Positions 46,438 to 58,076 of a stretch of 64,000 nucleotides of DNA are shown one piece after another. Made by a program: the position numbers and the translations under genes. Each line of letters begins with the position of its first letter. Position 1 is the first letter of the stretch. The notes below the pieces were generated by a model, which made no database searches, had not been told where the DNA came from, and saw only the letters and a list, made by a program, of their open reading frames with translations. Origin of the DNA: Combretum micranthum (taxonomy: Eukaryota > Streptophyta > Magnoliopsida > Myrtales > Combretaceae); contig JAMXBD010000363.1 in assembly GCA_024138025.1 (NCBI GenBank), positions 186,001 to 250,000 of the forward strand, read 5' to 3'.

Positions 46438-48400
46438 TGGAGAGCCATGAAGGAAACTCAAGTAATTCTAATGACCATTCTTCGCTTCATGATCCAATAA
46501 CAAGGAGGTAGGATAAGGTTTTTTGAAGAAGGGGTCATGCTATTTCTTCCTCTAGTGCAAATGACTTGAGAGCTAGGGGTAGGGGTAGGGGTAGGGGTAG
46601 GGAAGCTGTGTAGGAGTTTGTCACTTGGCTATAGCCCTAGTAGTAGTGCATTGAGTATTATCGATGGTAACTCTTCATCTCGAGGGGACAATAGGTATGA
46701 AGAGTTAAGTAAGAGGTTCTATAAAATACGTCTAAGTAACTATCTTATAGATAGTGAGGAGGCAGAGGTAGTGGCCCTGCTTTTCACTAAGGCCACCATA
46801 GGTAAGGGACTCGATAAGGTCAAAAGTAGTGTCACTATGATAGAGACCATGGCATTTAAAGAGAAGTTCATGTTGGGGTTCCCAAAGGCATGGAAGGTCT
46901 TGATCCCTTCCAAGGAAGATAGATATTGTATATTTTTTGGGTAAGAATGGGTTTGCCATCTATTTGAAACACTTCGGGTATGGGCTAAGGGTGCCCTTCT
47001 CGAACTTCGAGAATAGCATATTAAATTACTTCAGGTTGGCACCTAGTTAGATCTAACCAAACTTTTGCATGCTATTGGTGGCCTTCAAGACTTATGTACG
47101 ATTATGGTCGTGAGGCCGACCTCAACCTTCTTCAAAAAGTATTACACCCACAAGCCTTCCAAGGATAAGTGGTGGTACCTCACAAAACAGCCGAAATCCC
47201 CAAAGAAACTCTTTGACGACCTCAACAGCTCAACTAGTCACCTCTAGAAAAGTAAGTATTAGGTTATGGGCATCAGGGAAGGGACCAAATACCAATTTGA
47301 TTTTTTTGTATCCTAGTGCAAACCTATCCAAAAGGAAGAGACCATTGAGCTAGGCATTCATGATGCTGAGTTGGTAAAAAAGATAAATGCTTCTATGGAG
47401 GAGCGGGGTGATAGGCTCTTACATGTTGCTAAGGTAGTAAAGAACTACTTGAAAAGCTTGTTGATTACCTCCAATGGGGAGGTTGGAACTAGAGGTATGA
47501 CCTCCCATCCTCATGATAGATTTGATCGTTTCTTGCTTTTCTCCCCACCTAGTCAAGTTTTGCCTAGGAGGACTTGTTCACTCTAGCATGTTGAGGAGTG
47601 GACCGTCATCGTAGGTTGATGCTCGACAAGGCATACTTCTTCATTTCTTTGTTACCTTGTTTTTTAGTGTATAGTTGATTTAGGTGGAAGGCTTCTAAGT
47701 AGAGGTGCTACAGCATTACTAACCCAGTGTGATGGATCCTCAAAGAAGAAGCAAAGTAAGGACGTCAAGAGGAAGACCCCATCAAAGAGGCCTATTACCA
47801 ATGGTCAAACGAAGACTATTGCTACCTGGGCTTCATAGGGTGCTTCAAAATTTGGCCTCCTGGCTAAGAAACAAATGGTAGGGGAGTCTTCGATTCAAGC
47901 TACTCAAAAGGTAGCTCATGGTATGCAAAGGGAGACTCATGCTGTTGAGATGCTAGCATAGGTTCAAGGTTTTTGGTCACTTGAGATACAAAGTCCTCTC
48001 ACTCCTACAAGAGAGATGAATTCACCTAAGGTGCCACTATCTCCTCATGTTGAGGCCCTTGAGAGGTTTACTCATACTCTTAGGAAGATGGTAAGGTTAA
48101 TGGGTCCTTAAATTGGTATGGATCCTCCCTAGGCTATTATTGATACTCTTATCAGTGTTTTAGATTCCAGGACTAGTGTTTGAGGTTGAGGTCTACCTAC
48201 ATCTAGAAGTATTATGAGGCATGACATTATAATCAACCGGAGCTCCTATGGGAGCCTCATATTGCCCCAAGATGTGAAAGATTTCAACCAGCTTTATGAT
48301 AGAAAGATTAGGAGGGAGATAAACATATTTAACTTTGCCATACGTAGAATCTATGGCATGAGCTTGGTGTCTCATAGGTCAACTTAGTATGTCAAGTTCC
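46438..48400 (+). pseudogene. Plant gypsy-type transposon N-terminal protein (PF04195-like), decayed
   Basis: A broken plus-strand frame from MESHEGNSSNSND (46438). It passes an RGRGRG tract and a segment with FKEKFMLGFPKAW and RYCIFFG (46618-46944). It then reads YGLRVPFSNFENSILNYF with TIMVVRPTSTFFKKYYTHK (about 46980-47160) and WWYLTKQPKSPKKLF. Later pieces are AELVKKINASMEERGDR (47365) and RSSYGSLILPQDVKDFN (48235) with INIFNFAIRRIYG. The order is reminiscent of the 'putative gypsy-type transposon' proteins carried by some plant Ty3/gypsy elements: short aromatic-rich domain, long linker, C-terminal helical part. At least six stops. Recognition is by general pattern, so the family call is moderate. 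Confidence 0.4.
46572..46600 (+). repeat. (GGGGTA)n tract, G-quadruplex-capable
   Basis: Four GGGGTA units followed by GGG. Four or more G-runs separated by TA meet the classic G-quadruplex pattern. In the reading frame of the surrounding pseudogene it encodes alternating Arg-Gly. Confidence 0.7.
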
Positions 48401-48668
48401 CATTTCTTACTTTATTTACTATGTTTACTATAAATACCAAATTAACCCCTTTGTATCACTTTTCATAGATTACATGTCATGTTTATATTGCATAAGATTG
48501 CTTATATATTTAGTATGATTAATAACTTACTTTGTCTATGTAATAATGATAATGAATATAATTCCCATCTCACTTAGTCACAACATGTGCTTGCCCTTTG
48601 TAGAGTTGTCCATCTTAATAGTCGTTTCAACAATACTGGTAAGTGAGTAACCATCCTGATGACTTCTA

Positions 48669-50683
48669 TTGGTTCTTTTAGGCTTAATGTATGAGGCTAA
48701 AAGGAAGAGACGAAAGACACTTAACCTAACCATACATTCTAATTCACTTGCTTCTAACTCATATCACATAAGGAAGCAAAAATGGAAACAAGTGTGGCAT
48801 TACCCATGCCTTCCTAAAGTAAAGCACTTCACTTGGCGAACTCTTAAAAATGCTATCCCCACTCAAAGGAATGTGGTAAGAAGGAAGGTAACTCAATCTC
48901 CTAGCTCTTGAGTACCTTCTCCTTTGCTTCCCATGGACTAAAGTAGTATGGTTTGCTTCCACGGGCATTACGATTATCATAGAACAAATAACATCTTTAG
49001 ATGTATAGCTATTGTCTTATTAAAGAAGAGAGATCGGATATCAACTCTATCATAGCAGTTGAGACATGCACTAATTAAGATGGACATATTATGCAAAAAA
49101 TCATCTGAGATCCGCGCAATTGAATAGACATCAAATATTGAACATGGTTTCTCATGAAATCCCATTGCTTTTGACCCTAATGATCTATCACCTCTTCAGT
49201 AGTAGCTGAAAAACATTATAATCCATATGGCAATCTAAATCACGTCCAAAATGAACCTAAGCCTCATACATTTGCAGGTACTCGAACTCCATGATGTATT
49301 CAAGCAACAACAATTGTTGCACATCCATGAAGTCAAGCGATAATTGATCTAACAAACTTAAATAAGCAAGAACTCTATTCCAATGCATATGGTGCACACC
49401 AACTTTCCTTAGCAATGGACTTACGCACCTTGCAGCCTCTAATGGCCAACTTTATCAAATTGAACTGCGTCTCTTTCATGCATCTATCCTCAAGAGATGC
49501 TATAGCAAGCTTTATAGCTTGCGACACAAGTGGTTCCCTATGCAATGGAGGTGTTCAGTCTGTTAAATAAATAGTGTGGATAATGCCGAAGCCCCTCACT
49601 ATTTTAAATAATATTCTCTTTGCGAGGGACAAAAGCAAGTTGAATATAGTGGTAGACATGCATTCAACCATGGTGTTTAACATTATGACCACGGATGCAA
49701 CCGGAGCGGGTTTAGGACGGGTCACATAAGACCCGAACCCGATCCACTTCCTAATAGGATATCCCAAACCTGCCCCACGACCTTATTGGGTTTTTTATTC
49801 AATACCCAAACCCGCCCCTATGGGGTTTTGACCCTAACCCGCCTCACCCTGTCTCGCAACCCACTTTATTTCTTTTTTTTTTTTCCCCTTTTCAACTCTT
49901 AGTTAAATTCAATTGCATCTTCCAACAAAATATTAGGTGGTAAGCTGGCAACTAGACTTCAGTATGGTCTAAACCTAGCTAGGCTAGTTACAGCACATTC
50001 GTCAATTCACAGGCTCATAAAACTAGCTATTTTATTTGTTAAAACAACAAAAATTAATAATATTATAAAAATAACCTTTTAAGAGATAAAATTAAAAATT
50101 AAAAAAAAAGACAAAATAAAATTAAAACTATTAACAACCATTCTTCAAGATAAAAATTAGTAGGGTTTTGTTATTTTAAATTTCAAACTCAAATTTTTAA
50201 ATTGTTTATAATATAATGGGTTCGAGATACCCATCGGGTTTTTTAATGAGCCGAACCCGACCAAAAACCCTATAGGCTTGGCATGTAATTTTCCAAACCC
50301 ATCTCACGACCCTATAGGGTTTTAAACTGTTCAGGTGGGCCCGGTACCCTATAATGACCCGTCCTGGTTGCATCCCTAGTTATGACTAGACAGTGGCACT
50401 TATAGAACAACTCACAAACATACAACCGGTGCTAGAGAATTTCAGCAATGTGGAGTTCAACTTGATCAACCACTAGGCAAACTCAATAGTCAATTGTGCC
50501 ATTCATCATTACAGAAGGAAGATGTGTCCTAAAGATTAGGTTCAAGCACCACCATCTTCCTTGCTTGCTATTTTTGTGTTTTGATCTAGCATGTATTTTG
50601 AGTTGTTCAAGACATACTTTGCACTAAACTTTTACATATTTTAATGAATTGTTTCCTTATCTTACCAAAAAAAAAAAAAAAAG
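48669..50683 (+). mobile_element. LINE (non-LTR retrotransposon) 3' end with poly-A tail
   Basis: 48669-48908 encodes WKQVWHYPCLPKVKHFTW and TLKNAIPTQRNVVRRKV, the zinc-binding region (zf-RVT) that follows RT in plant L1-type elements; PWTKVVWFAS continues it at 48930-48960 after a stop. A weak RNase H trace (ENFSNVEFNLINH, about 50430-50470) appears after the nested hAT-like element. The element ends in a run of A at 50666-50683. The RT and endonuclease parts are missing (5' truncation, usual for LINEs). Stops and shifts make it inactive. A TSD could not be identified. Confidence 0.65.
49690..50378. mobile_element. Non-autonomous hAT-like element in the LINE
   Basis: Terminal inverted repeats: left (CAC)GGATGCAACC and right, reverse complemented, TAGGGATGCAACC, followed on both sides by AGGACGGGTCA. 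Flanking 8-bp duplications attatgac (49682-49689) and gttatgac (50379-50386) differ at one base. GC-rich 'acccgaacccga' motifs occur near both ends and the middle is A/T-rich without coding potential. TIR type and 8-bp TSD fit hAT. Confidence 0.75.
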
Positions 50684-50699
50684 TTTCTACCTAACAATA

Positions 50700-53600
50700 T
50701 AGTTATATATTTTGAAAATTACTCAAAAGTATCAACTACAAAACTTTAAATTCATTTGCTTTTGGTACTTTGAAATATATAAATTAACATTATTCTATAT
50801 TGCTATTTTGTAGCTATATTTAGAGACTTCACTTGTGCCATAAAAGAATTAGGGCACATAAGTGGTCTTCTCTCTTAACACATTTTTTATTAGATTTCAA
50901 TTAGTTCAAAATATAGAGCTGTTGTAAGCTTCTCAACACTTCATATCTTTTTATTTAGTTTATAATAATCAATATGTCAATTCCATAATCTAATTCTATA
51001 ATTTTGCAAGGGAAGTTAGTTAAGAATCTAATATAATTGAAATTCTACTCTTTAAAAATATTCATGGAGTTATATATATATATATATATAACTTTTTTTC
51101 TTTGCAAACTATTTTTAACATTCTAAGTCTTAATGTATATTTCCACATTTCCTCAACTAATAAAATTATTGCCTCATCATTTGTTGAACCTCCATTTTCT
51201 CTTATACACCCCCTCTCTCTACAGTTGTTTTGCCTATCCTCTGTCTTTATTCACTTTCTTCTTCATAAACTCGATAGATAAGCAAACTACTAAAGCGGTT
51301 ATCCACAAATTATGGACCTAGCAAGCCTGAATCCTTGAAATTAGGCATGCAAGAGAAGACACAATTAGTGGACACCGAAGGTTAGTCGTTGTGCCCACTC
51401 TAATTCTTAAGTTAGTAACTAAATTGATAGCAAGACAATTGAAAAGTAACAAAAGTAAGTATATGTGAATCTCAATGTTACTTGAATGTGGCATAGGGTA
51501 TTTATAGAAGTGTATCTGCTAGTAATTAGGAAAGTGGATAAACTCTAATAAGAAAACTACCTTTTGATAGATTAGGAAAATGAATTTAGAAGGATTTAGC
51601 AGCTACATATTCTCATATTAGGAAGTCTTCAAGAAACTATCATAGAAATTTAGGATGAAATCGACTAGAGGCTGTCAAGCTGCTAGCAAGGAAGAACTCA
51701 TCATTTCCTGGAGACCTTCTCAAGATTAATTATCAAGTTATCGTAGGCTCTTTCCTTAAGCAAGCCTATGATCTAATTTTAAGATTTGTCATTAGGATAA
51801 GTGGTCAACCCATGGTCTAAAGAGGTTAGATTGGGCTTAGGCAGACCATAACCAAAGGATGGATTGGGCTTAGGGACCCGTGACCAAAATCACCTACCAA
51901 CACTTACACCCCATCTCTCTTTAATGATAGGTCTACAGGAGAGTAAGCCGATATATGAACTCCTTAAGCCGACATTTGAACTATTTGAAATACAGAGTTG
52001 GAAGAGACCTCCTTTACCAAGCAATAAAGACAAGTTATGATGATGGTGACATTAAATCCTTTAGGAGTTTCCTTCTAAGTGAAGCATTTGAGCAAGCGAG
52101 TGAGTATGAGCAAGCAATACCTATTCTGAAGTGAACAACAAAGCTTTAATGTGCTATTAATGATAGCTTGAGCTCGTAAACAAAAGATAACCCTTAGCTT
52201 GCAAACTATAAAGCTATACAAGGTAAGGTATTAAAGTATTGAGTTATTTTGCGTGAGTACTTTAAAAAGGAGATTGACATTAGTGAAAACAAAAATGTTT
52301 ATTTTTGGTCTATTTGTTTCATTATATTCTGGGCATTCTAGCATTATATCTTTATCATTTTCAAATAGATGTTTGTCAGAAAACAGATGTTGATGCAAAA
52401 CTAACAGTTTTACTCATAAATTAATCAAATAGATATGATATATATAAGTTATAGATTTAGATCAAATACAAATACAATACAAATAATAATCTAACAATCC
52501 AAACAAACCCTTTTTTCTATAATTTCTCACTTTAATTTATTAATTGATTAGATTAATATATGTAAATTTTAATATATTAAATTAATTATGTCTACTAATT
52601 ATAAGCTTGTCGTTAGTCAAATTATGAATTTACAAAAATATCAAAATATAAGCCATGCTTTTGTAATTTTTCCAATGAATATATAGAATGACAATCTACT
52701 ACAACATAAATGACAGTACACAAAATTATGTTTGTACCTCTTGTTTATAATGGAAGCAAAGAAAAAAGTAAAGATAAAAAGCACCCTACATGTTTTGGCG
52801 TGTTAAAGTACCTTGGTTCAAATCCATGAGAAATAGAATAAAATGATACTGGAAGTAAGAGTGAGCTCCGTTACGTTTAATTCCTCTTGGACAATTATCA
52901 TATCCAAGGCCACTAGAAATGGAAAAAAGTACTCATTCCCTTAGAATCCTAAAAGACTAATATTAGAGTTTGCGCTGCTTCAAGTAATTCTATAACACAA
53001 TTTTTGGACGCTATGTTTGTGGCAAAATATACTTCTATTCAACCGCATGCTTCGCGATCTTATAAAAGATTCACTTTTCACTAGATAACCTTCCATATGT
53101 TTGTCATTTTTCAACAAAATTGGGAGGAAAAAACTTCGTTATTAGGGTATGCTCAAAAAAATATTTTAAATCCAATCATGATTAAAAAAATGATAGAGAT
53201 AGAAAACATTTTAATATGGAGAATTTGACGTAGTTTCTATTAGAAATAATATGCATCGATTGTTTTCTTAGACCGGTTGATCGAACTTCATCAGACATCA
53301 AATTCACTTCTCTTTTTATGAAATTTTATTGCATCTATTCCTACTACAACGAGCTTTACCAAGGCCAAAATATCCTAGATCTTCCTCAAATTTGTGTCCC
53401 TGTGTTCTGAGCTCTATCCTTGTCTTGTCGCATGTTATCTCATCGTCAGCAAATCATATTTTCCATCCAAAAATTTTAGCCTCCAATGTATTTGCCTTAA
53501 ATGAAATAGAAGACACAAAATGGCAAGAGTGTCATATGGATTTAATGTCCAAGCGAAGATTTAGAAGGGCCATCTTTTATTTGAGAAAGTTCACAAAGAA

Positions 53601-53858
53601 CCAATGCTCTTGATCTTTTTTATATTATTTATTCCAACCATTTGCTTAAATGTGGCAAATAAGTGAATCTATAAGTATATATGTTACTTCGTTTAATGTG
53701 GTTTTCACTGTGTAAGCAAAGACAATCAGCAAATCTATAAACTACATTTAGAGGTATAGATTTAATCTCTTTACTTCTTTTGGCCCAAAATAATAATAAC
53801 AATAATGTATTTTATTAATATCGCACTCTACCGGACTCAACTATGATAGATTTTATTT
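50700..53858. repeat. Segmental duplication copy B, part downstream of the coiled-coil gene
   Basis: Gene-free. Aligns with 26881-33600 minus the Tork copia. Differences: an insert near 52314-52512 whose ends (GGTCTATTTGTTT / aaacaaaccc) look like a small MITE, and about 800 bp (52990-53800) absent from copy A. The latter contains a 94-codon plus-strand frame (53329-53613) with no recognised motif and no support from copy A. Confidence 0.65.
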
Positions 53859-54940
53859 TTACAGTTCTTTAAAGTAGAAACCAGTGCAAATGCTTACAAA
53901 AAGGCTCACTAAGATTACAGCAATCATACGTTGATCCAAATAAGAAACAAATGTTAAATATTTATTCCTAGTTTTTCTTCTGAGCAAGTTTTTAATTTCT
54001 TGAAGAAGGTGCAAAACTCGATGGTGACTCGTTTTAATATTCTCTTCAAAAATTGAAATATTGTCGAACTGTGCTCGAGCCTCAAGCAGTTGATCAGTAC
54101 ATCTTTTAAGCTCATCAGACAAAGCACATACAGTAGGAACGGCATTGGTCAACTTACTCTCCTGGTTGCGTTCCTTTGCCTTCAATGATGTTAACCTGGC
54201 TTCCAACAAAGCAATCTCTTTCTGTGTCTTTTGTAGAGCATCTTTGACCATACTTAGCTCGAATTTTAGATTTTGGATTTCATCAACTTTTTCCATTTGA
54301 ACTTGTGTGCATCTATCAAAGGTGCTTTGGGCAGATTGAATCTTATCGAGATACTCGAAAGTCCTTGCAAAGGATGTCAAAGCACTATGGAAAGCCATTA
54401 CCAACTCTGCAGGTACTTCGTGAAGTGTATTTGATTGTCTCAAGCTCTCTAATGCTTGTAAAAAACTTAGAGAAGTGAAGTTAATATCAGCTGCATTTGG
54501 AAGATTGATTTGCTTAATAAATGAATCCACTAAGGAAATGGCCTCTTGAGTAGAGAAAGGGAGCTTTTCCTCCATTGTATAAATGGAATTTATTTCATCA
54601 AACAAACGATCTAACTGTGCTATAGGTTGGCTCTGCATGAAAAATAATTACTATTGCATTAGCAAATGTTGCAAATTCTGAAGGCTGCAAATAAAAGAAG
54701 CATAATAAGTAAGTGATATGAAAAATTTACCAAAGAAGTCTCAGCTTCCACACTTTCGAAACCTGTCATTGATGTATCCCCAGTGCTTTCACTGAACTGC
54801 AGGGGAACTTCAGGAGTGACCCTTTGAAATTTACTCACTTTCCTAGATTCACCAAACTCATGTTGCAACATCCATGACTCCTCTAAAGCCGCCATTGGCT
54901 CCTTACCCTTTGCAGTTGTTGTTGTTCGGTTTCTTTTACT
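53859..54940 (-). CDS. Coiled-coil protein with C-terminal membrane anchor, copy B
   Basis: Two exons: 54895 (ATG)-54731 and 54632-53859, joined at TTG|GTAAAT and ATGCAG|AGC in phase 0, giving about 312 residues. Exon 1: MAALEESWMLQHEFGESRKV, then S/T/E-rich. Exon 2: STQEAISLVDSFIKQINLPNA, then a coiled coil of about 70 residues (MEKVDEIQNLKFELSMVKDA onward), a second helix (DELKRCTDQLLEARAQF) and a basic stretch LLRRKTRNKY before the C-terminal segment MIAVILVSLFVSICTGFYF. A tail anchor implies cytosolic exposure and post-translational insertion into a membrane. The frame stays open upstream of the ATG to a TTTAG acceptor at 54941 (adding SKRNRTTTTAKGKEP), so there may be an additional upstream exon. 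I do not recognise the family. It is the nearest gene downstream of TN3, same strand. Confidence 0.7.
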
Positions 54941-56497
54941 CTAAAGTGCATATAAAGATAATTTTAAATTAAATGTAATTGTTAACAATTTTTTCATTAG
55001 TTCATAATAATGCAATAGACTTTTGACAGTAAAAACTCTCGATGTTGTTGGAGCTTTTAAATTGCACCTAGATATGGATGATAATTGTTAAAAGCGAAGT
55101 GAGTAATTCTTGATCTCTCTCTACCACATCTCCCTAACTGCGACACTCATAAAGCTTTAGTGATGCATTGAAGATATAATTGCATATATTTTTATGAGTT
55201 AAGGTCAGTGCAAATACACATCTAAATTTCAAGTGGGGATAAGGGAAAAAATTAAAAATTAAAAATTAATAACTAAACTTTTGGGGTGAGAAGTTTTTAT
55301 GCTAGGATAGTTGACACACTTTGAATTTGAATCAGACAGATTCTCCGGTCTAAGGTTTAGGTCTCAAAGCATATGAAACATGCATAAGGCATGTGGCCTA
55401 AACCCTTTGTGACCTAAACCTTTGACCATCATAGAAACTGATTTTGGACGATTAGGATCAGACAGATTCTACGGTCGGGTAAGCTAAAATAAAATGACTG
55501 GATAAATGGACCTAAGTAGGAGTTAGTGAATGGTAGGATCTTTGGCAGACTAAAGCATTTTGATGAGTTGTGATAAGGCCTAGCATTCAGGAGGGAGGAG
55601 CAAAATAATTAACTAATGCACCAATAAAAATATAAATTGCACTTTATAAGTAGTTTCACAAAGTGTCTTGGTAGGATTTGAACTCATAAACCTCAAGTTG
55701 CCGTGAGTTTCCTATGCTCTAACACCTGGGTCAACACCTTCTAGACTATCGACATGTAGTGATTATTATAACATAAATTCAGTATATTTCATATGAGATT
55801 ACATGTTATATAAATATACGTCTTAAAATACAAAATAAAGTAAAATCTGAGAACCAAAGTGAGTAGAAACCAAATTTTAATAGCTTTAGAAAATTCTTAA
55901 TCTGAAATATGCAGTTTGGTTAAAAAAAAGAAAAAAAATTAAATTGCATTCGTTATGGTTTAATTTAATTTGGTACGAAGGAAAAATCAAATCAAGCCAC
56001 ACCCACTCTTAGGACTGCTTAGATAACGTGAGGATGTCTAAATCCCTTTTTTCAGCACCCAACATTTTACACAAATGTTTCTCCACCACCATATTTGTTT
56101 TACCATGAATATATTTATCTTGTTCTCTGCTTAGCATAAACCTTTGAATTAGTAATTCTTAGACAATATATATATATATATATATATTCCATTACAATCG
56201 GAAGAAGAGATTTAAACCTGTTCCATTCCATTGAGGAGACTGGTAGTAATGCCACAACCATTAGATTATAATGCTATTGATAATTTTAAAATAGTATTTG
56301 AAATGTTCAACTCCATATTTTTACCATTTCAATTGTGTTTCTCTTAAACCATATGATTGAAAATTAATTGTCATATCTTGTATAGCTATTTGGATTTGAA
56401 TTTTATATTATTTAATTGCACAATAATTTTGAATTTCCAGAAATGTTTTTGCTAACGGTGTGTTACATTATTTTTACAAAGTTTATCAATGGCACTT

Positions 56498-56534
56498 ATA
56501 CGTCTACTACGTAGACTATCCATGTGGGAGAGGG
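56498..56534. repeat. 37-base direct repeat, first copy (partner 57020-57057)
   Basis: Both copies read ATACGTC(G)NACTACGTAGACT followed by ATCCATGTGGGAGAGGG. The first half is a near-palindrome around TACGTA. Surrounding sequence is otherwise unrelated. Confidence 0.7.
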
Positions 56535-56655
56535 AGACGATGGTGCATGTGCTCAACGTAAAATACACACTAATTACTAGAGTCTATAAAACGAAAATCT
56601 CGTTCATATTTCACATCTACGTCCAGTCTTTCTTCTCAGTAAAACAAAGCGTTCA

Positions 56656-56680
56656 ACGTTACGTTACGTTACGTTACGTT
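56656..56680. repeat. (ACGTT)5 microsatellite
   Basis: Five perfect ACGTT units, 120 bases after the first 37-base repeat. Each unit holds an ACGT core. Confidence 0.9.
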
Positions 56681-57019
56681 ACATTACCATTAAATTTATC
56701 GTGAGTTTGGTATTCGATAAAATTTAATAAATTATTGAGATATTAAGGTTCTTTGTTGAAAAATATTTGACGGAAATTTATGTTGATGATGGGACAATAG
56801 TAAACACTTGGTTAAAAACTATCAAAATCTAAAGATGTGCTGATGCAGTACTAAATTGTTAAAAATTAAAAGTATAAACACTTAGTATGTTAATATTCTA
56901 TCATCAAAATAAATATCCACCCAATATTATTTAACAGAGAAATTAAATTGCACTTTAAATAAAGTTGCCATTTTATGTGGTTTGACTCACAATTTGTCAA
57001 TTTGTCCATAAATGAGACT

Positions 57020-57057
57020 CATACGTCGACTACGTAGACTATCCATGTGGGAGAGGG
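57020..57057. repeat. 37-base direct repeat, second copy
   Basis: Partner of 56498-56534, same orientation, about 522 bases away, with two or three base differences. Confidence 0.7.
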
Positions 57058-58076
57058 CATTCTAAATTTTTGTCGAGTAACGTAGGGTTGGTTCGTGTTC
57101 GTGTGTTTTCTTTTTTTTGGTTTTGTTTGGTTTGGTGTTGTCTTGCAAGTTGTAAGTACATGAAACCATGCTGAGAAGTATTTGCTTGTGCGGAAGTAGG
57201 AGTATTTGGGGTTTGTTGTAACTGCAAAGTCAAATTTTAGTTACCCTTTTTTATCCACAATATCCGATTGGTTTTGACAAATTACTATTAACTTGATATT
57301 TTGTAAATTTTTATATATATATATATATAATAGAATAAATATATTGAAGTTTATATTTTATCAAGTAGAGACTTGTGCCATTGATGAATATTTGAATTGG
57401 GTTGTGTGCTACAAGTCAACACTTTTCTTAATTGTGTTTTACGATATTGTCTAGAGAGGATGAAAATGAGGGGACTGATGGGTTGAAATGCCAAAGATTC
57501 TTAAAAAGTTTACTTCATTTGTAGCTTTCCTTTGTTTAAAAATTGTACACATCTGCTCCAGCACTAATGGGAAAGAAATAGAATAGAATAATATATATAT
57601 ATATATATTTGGTCCACCAAATGTGCAATAATTGATGTGCGAATTAATGGGAATAAATTAATGCTGTTTGGAAGTGGAGACTTAGTCTTAAGACGCCAGC
57701 TCTTTCCATCCTTAATGAAAGGTGTGACCCGACTGAAAAGAAAAATTATCCTGGTGTCGAGTGAAGTTGGCCGTTCACCATAACCCATCTTATCTTCTTC
57801 AACGATAAGGACATACATGCTAGCTATTAGGAGATATATTATCTCTCAATATAAATATCTTTTATTTATCCATAACCTACATTAAATTAAATATTCAAAA
57901 TAAAACAAATTTCTTTCAACGGGGCAAAATTCTTCTATATTCCCAACCCCCAAAACAACACCACCACCACCTCAATTATCAAGATTTTTTAATGTAATAA
58001 TTTTTTTTTAAGCTATCTCAATTATTTATCAAACGTGTAAGTATATAAAGAATGTATTAGACAATGTATTGGATGT

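Larger units (their letters stand above)
54941..58070. other. Intergenic or intronic region between coiled-coil copy B and TN3
   Basis: 55440-55620 matches 40440-40640 (module repeat). Contains microsatellites (TA)n at 56169-56187, 57313-57329 and 57591-57610, and the two 37-base repeats described separately. Open frames of 64-84 codons (56489, 57039, 57564) show no motif and are not duplicated in the other module. Confidence 0.5.

Noticed and set aside
46572..46600. Interstitial telomere repeat
   Set aside because: The unit GGGGTA differs from the plant telomere TTTAGGG and the tract is short and in a coding-like frame.
53329..53613. 94-codon plus-strand frame
   Set aside because: No motif recognised, lies in an 800-bp stretch absent from the duplicate, and has no splice or start context worth calling.
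57564..57818. 84-codon minus-strand frame between TN3 and coiled-coil copy B
   Set aside because: No recognisable motif, ends in a (TA)n microsatellite; considered as a further TN3 exon but phase and flanks gave no support.
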